This document shows, in pieces, positions 5,656-8,196 of a DNA stretch of 8,196 bases. Numbering within the stretch: position 1 is the first letter of the stretch; each line of letters opens with the position of its first letter. This DNA is from Faecalibacterium sp. UBA1819. Its GTDB lineage: Bacteria; Bacillota; Clostridia; Oscillospirales; Ruminococcaceae. Where the stretch lies: assembly GCA_002315015.1 (NCBI GenBank), contig DCEX01000012.1, positions 3,021-11,216 of the forward strand. Direction: 5' to 3'. The notes under the pieces were generated by a model, which was not told where the DNA came from, ran no database searches, and was given only the letters and a program-made list of their open reading frames with translations. Position numbers and translations under genes: made by a program.

Positions 5656-7524
5656 ATGTCTGCTATTACAGATTTTGCGCAGCGCTTTCGCAAACAGATT
5701 TTAATCGCCTTTGATATTGTAGCGATTATTTTTTCCTATACTTTCCCGTGGGTTCTCATTAACGGGCGTACCTCTTTTACCGAATATAACAGCCTTTTAT
5801 TTGCAAGCTGCTTTTTCTTTGTTTGCTGCTATGAAGTGGTTTACTGGCTGATGGGAATGTATGACAGCCTATGGCGCTACGCTGAAATTGTTGAATTTTT
5901 CCGGCTTTGCATGGCTTCTGCGATTGCAGTGGGGATTTTTGTGGTGGTCACATGGGCTCTTTGGGCAAGTGAACGGCGCATTCCCTTTTCTGTCTATTTT
6001 TTAAGCGCTACCTTTGCTTCGGCGCTGACGCTGTATGCACGCTTAACTTACCGCATGTTTCGCAATACCAAGCTGGCACAGCGCGGGCTGAAGCGTCGCC
6101 GCACCTTGGTAATTGGCGCGGGTGACGCAGCCAGCACCTTACTGCACGAGCTTTCTAAAAATAAAAGCCCTGATATGAGCATTATTTGCTGTGTGGATGA
6201 CGCGCCCGAAAAGGTGGGCCGAAACATCATGGGCGTTGAAATTATGGGAACAACGGAGGATATTCCTGAGATGGTGGAGCGCTGCGAAATCGAGACGCTG
6301 TTGCTGGCCATTCCCACGGTAGACGAAGAAAACAAACGCCGCATTTTGGGCATTTGCAATAAAACAAAGTGCAATGTGCGTATTTTGCCGGACATTGTTA
6401 AGCTGATTGCCGACGGCAAGGATATTTTGTCGCGGATTCGTGATGTGCGCGTGGAGGACGTGCTGGGACGTCCCGAAGTAGAGCTGAAAGACTCCACCAA
6501 TGAGCTGATTACCAACAAAACGGTTATGGTAACCGGCGGCGGCGGTTCCATCGGTTCTGAGCTGTGCCGCCAGATTGCCATGTGCAGCCCCAAAAAATTG
6601 ATTATTTTGGATATTTATGAAAACAGCGCTTATTCCATTCAGCAAGAGCTGCTGCGGCGCTATGGCGACCGCTTGAACTTGCAGGTGCTGATTGCTTCGG
6701 TGCGCGATTCTAAAAAGATTGATGCGCTGTTTCGTGCCAACCGCCCGGATGTGGTGTTCCACGCGGCGGCCCATAAGCACGTTCCGCTGATGGAGATCTC
6801 CCCCGAAGAAGCTGTGAAAAACAATGTCTTCGGCACCTATAACGTCGCGTGTGCTGCCGACCGCTACGGCGCTGAGCGCTTTGTGCTGATTTCTACTGAC
6901 AAAGCAGTTAACCCGACGAATGTGATGGGGGCGACAAAGCGCGTTTGCGAAATGATTGTGCAGGCCCTCGCGCAAAAAAGCAAAACAAAATTTGTGGCGG
7001 TTCGCTTCGGCAATGTGCTTGGCTCTAACGGCTCTGTGCTGCCGCTGTTTAAAGAGCAGATTGCGGCAGGCGGCCCCGTAACCGTAACTGACCCCGAAAT
7101 TGTGCGTTTTTTTATGACAATTCCCGAAGCGGTTCAGCTGGTTTTGGAAGCGGGACAAATGGGAAAAGGCGGCGAAATTTTTGTGTTGGATATGGGCAAA
7201 CCGGTTAAAATTTTGGATTTGGCCGAAAACCTGATTAAACTGTCCGGTTTGATTCCGTATAAAGATATTCAAATCCAGTTTACCGGTCTGCGTCCCGGCG
7301 AAAAGCTGTATGAGGAGCTTTTGATGGACGAGGAAGGCGTGCGCAAAACAGGAAATCGAAAAATCTTTGTCGGCTCACCGCTTGGGCTCAATAAGGACAC
7401 TTTCTTTGAGCAGCTGGCCGAGCTGAAAAAAATTGCTTACAGCAACAACAGCGAAAATCTGGTGCGGGCGCTTTTGGCGCTGGTGCCCACCTTTACCCAT
7501 AAAGAGCATGAGTATGATTTGTAA
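5656..7524 (+). CDS. Membrane-anchored nucleotide-sugar 4,6-dehydratase (PglF/WbpM/CapD family)
   Basis: Predicted to convert a UDP-sugar, typically UDP-GlcNAc, into its 4-keto-6-deoxy derivative for cell-surface glycan or glycoprotein synthesis. The 622 residues show the long-form layout. Four hydrophobic helices lie at about 15-35, 47-68, 83-104 and 110-130. They are followed by a Rossmann-like domain starting at RTLVIGAGDAA (149-159), then the catalytic extended-SDR domain with VTGGGGSIGSE at 292-302 (NAD binding). STDKAVNPTNVMGATK at 413-428 has M424 in place of the usual tyrosine of YxxxK, with K428, as in PglF and WbpM. RPGEKLYEEL lies near the C-terminus. The ATG at 5656 is preceded by GGTGAT (5642-5647) with eight bases of spacing; a TTG at 5653 is a possible earlier start. 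The transferase gene follows 12 bases downstream. Exact substrate and stereochemistry (PglF-like retaining the C5 configuration, or FlaA1-like C5-inverting) are not assigned. No aminotransferase is seen nearby. Confidence 0.92.
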   Translation: MSAITDFAQRFRKQILIAFDIVAIIFSYTFPWVLINGRTSFTEYNSLLFASCFFFVCCYEVVYWLMGMYDSLWRYAEIVEFFRLCMASAIAVGIFVVVTWALWASERRIPFSVYFLSATFASALTLYARLTYRMFRNTKLAQRGLKRRRTLVIGAGDAASTLLHELSKNKSPDMSIICCVDDAPEKVGRNIMGVEIMGTTEDIPEMVERCEIETLLLAIPTVDEENKRRILGICNKTKCNVRILPDIVKLIADGKDILSRIRDVRVEDVLGRPEVELKDSTNELITNKTVMVTGGGGSIGSELCRQIAMCSPKKLIILDIYENSAYSIQQELLRRYGDRLNLQVLIASVRDSKKIDALFRANRPDVVFHAAAHKHVPLMEISPEEAVKNNVFGTYNVACAADRYGAERFVLISTDKAVNPTNVMGATKRVCEMIVQALAQKSKTKFVAVRFGNVLGSNGSVLPLFKEQIAAGGPVTVTDPEIVRFFMTIPEAVQLVLEAGQMGKGGEIFVLDMGKPVKILDLAENLIKLSGLIPYKDIQIQFTGLRPGEKLYEELLMDEEGVRKTGNRKIFVGSPLGLNKDTFFEQLAELKKIAYSNNSENLVRALLALVPTFTHKEHEYDL

Positions 7525-7536
7525 GGATGAGCGGAT

Positions 7537-8133
7537 ATGTATCAAAAGTATCTCAAACGCATCATAGATGTGGTTTTGTCTCTGTGCGGCATCATCGTAC
7601 TGTCGCCGGTTCTTTTGCTGATCGCGCTTTGGATTAAGCTGGATTCCAAAGGCCCGGTGTTTTTTCGCCAAAAACGTGTGGGAAAAGGAAAAACGCATTT
7701 TTCTATTTTAAAATTTCGCACAATGTATGCTGATACGCCCAGCGACGTTCCCACACATCTTTTAAAGGATCCGCAGGCGCTCATTACAAAAAGCGGCCAC
7801 TTTCTGAGAAAAACAAGCTTGGATGAGCTGCCGCAGATGTTTAATATTTTAGCAGGACAAATGAGCATTATCGGCCCGCGTCCGGCACTTTGGAATCAGT
7901 ATGACTTAATCGAGGAACGCGACCGCTGGGGTGCAAATGACGTGCTGCCCGGCTTAACCGGCTGGGCACAGGTGAACGGGCGCGATGAGCTGCCCATTCC
8001 GGTGAAGGCACGCTACGACGGCGAGTATGCTAAGCGGATTTCCTTTGCTTTTGATGTGAAAATCTTTTTTAAAACCATCGGCAATGTGTTAACGGGAAAA
8101 GACGTGGTGGAAGGTGGAACGCAGGGGCGATAA
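7537..8133 (+). CDS. Undecaprenyl-phosphate sugar-1-phosphate transferase (PglC-type monotopic PGT)
   Basis: Predicted to transfer a sugar-1-phosphate from a UDP-sugar to undecaprenyl phosphate on the cytoplasmic face of the membrane, starting lipid-linked glycan assembly. At 198 residues it is the minimal form, close to PglC (about 200). An N-terminal re-entrant hydrophobic helix at about 9-34 has the helix-breaking S23-P24. It is followed by GPVFFRQKRVGKGKTHF and LKFRTM. The catalytic pair D96-E97 lies in TSLDELPQ, then SIIGPRPAL and PGLTGWAQVNGRDELP, all hallmark motifs of the Bac_transf family. The start ATG is preceded by a modest AAGGATGAG site at 7523-7531. It follows the dehydratase by 12 bases, so the two are almost certainly co-transcribed, and the dehydratase product or a derivative of it is the likely donor sugar. 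The sugar itself cannot be deduced. All expected catalytic residues are intact. Confidence 0.93.
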   Translation: MYQKYLKRIIDVVLSLCGIIVLSPVLLLIALWIKLDSKGPVFFRQKRVGKGKTHFSILKFRTMYADTPSDVPTHLLKDPQALITKSGHFLRKTSLDELPQMFNILAGQMSIIGPRPALWNQYDLIEERDRWGANDVLPGLTGWAQVNGRDELPIPVKARYDGEYAKRISFAFDVKIFFKTIGNVLTGKDVVEGGTQGR

Positions 8134-8142
8134 TAAGAAAAA

Positions 8143-8169
8143 ACACCGTCCCACGCAATGGGACGGTGT
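8143..8169. terminator. GC-rich hairpin after the transferase gene
   Basis: ACACCGTCCCA (8143-8153) pairs perfectly with TGGGACGGTGT (8159-8169) around a 5-base loop, CGCAA. An A-run precedes it, so it has the form of an intrinsic terminator for the minus strand. On the plus strand it is followed only by CAGTTTGTC, a weak T-tract, but a second hairpin lies immediately downstream. It begins nine bases after the stop codon. Confidence 0.75.
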
Positions 8170-8179
8170 CAGTTTGTCG

Positions 8180-8196
8180 AAAAAGCTTCGCTTTTT
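8180..8196. terminator. Second small hairpin with T-tail at the right edge
   Basis: AAAAAGC (8180-8186) pairs with GCTTTTT (8190-8196) around TTC. The right arm doubles as a T-run that may continue past the window edge. With the GC-rich hairpin ten bases earlier it probably forms a tandem, two-way terminator. Confidence 0.55.

Noticed and set aside
6139..7272. Long (377-codon) open frame on the minus strand inside the dehydratase gene
   Set aside because: It lies wholly antisense to a gene with clear family motifs. Its translation is low-complexity (rich in H, N, Q, F) and matches no domain, as expected for a shadow of codon bias.
1..8196. CRISPR array, tRNA or rRNA genes, toxin-antitoxin or phage-defence system
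   Set aside because: No regularly spaced direct repeats, cloverleaf or rRNA-like sequence, or defence-type gene pair was seen on either strand.

Overview
The window looks like chromosomal DNA from an endospore-forming, probably anaerobic Clostridia-type Firmicute. SpoIVA is present, next to a SipL-like protein (SPOCS repeats plus LysM), a pairing of partners best known from Clostridia. Ribosome binding sites are purine-rich and promoters are of the SigA type. GC content is moderate by eye. A more exact placement, for example in Oscillospiraceae, is only a guess.

Layout. Positions 1-567 carry a minus-strand module typical of integrative and conjugative elements (ICEs). It holds the N-terminus of an unidentified small protein that runs off the left edge, a 65-residue regulator of the Tn916 Orf8 type (HTH_16-like), and a coupled C-terminal stub of a gene with no visible start. 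The stub stops about 30 bases before the next gene, so this looks like the edge of a decayed or rearranged element. Positions 599-3602 (plus) hold a two-gene sporulation operon, sipL-like then spoIVA, ending in a Rho-independent terminator. Positions 3831-5303 (plus) encode a single cysteine-type sulfatase with its own SigA-like promoter, closed by a 19-bp perfect-stem hairpin. Positions 5474-8196 (plus) hold a second two-gene operon: a SigA-like promoter, a structured leader of about 145 nt, a membrane-anchored nucleotide-sugar 4,6-dehydratase (PglF/WbpM/CapD family) and a PglC-type phosphoglycosyl transferase. Two hairpins follow at the right edge.

How the genes work together. SpoIVA is the ATPase that polymerises on the mother-cell face of the forespore outer membrane as the base of the coat. 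SipL/SpoVID proteins bind it and tie the coat to the spore surface. The dehydratase and transferase are the first two kinds of step of a lipid-linked glycan pathway: making a deoxy-keto nucleotide sugar, and loading a sugar-phosphate onto undecaprenyl phosphate. The aminotransferase and later glycosyltransferases must be encoded elsewhere. The sulfatase is an independent unit, probably for removing sulfate from host or dietary compounds.

The least explained piece is the untranslated leader before the dehydratase. It folds by eye into a nested stem with an alternative hairpin, and I could not match it to any riboswitch class I know. I see no CRISPR array, tRNA, rRNA or intact mobile element, and no clear new multi-gene system.
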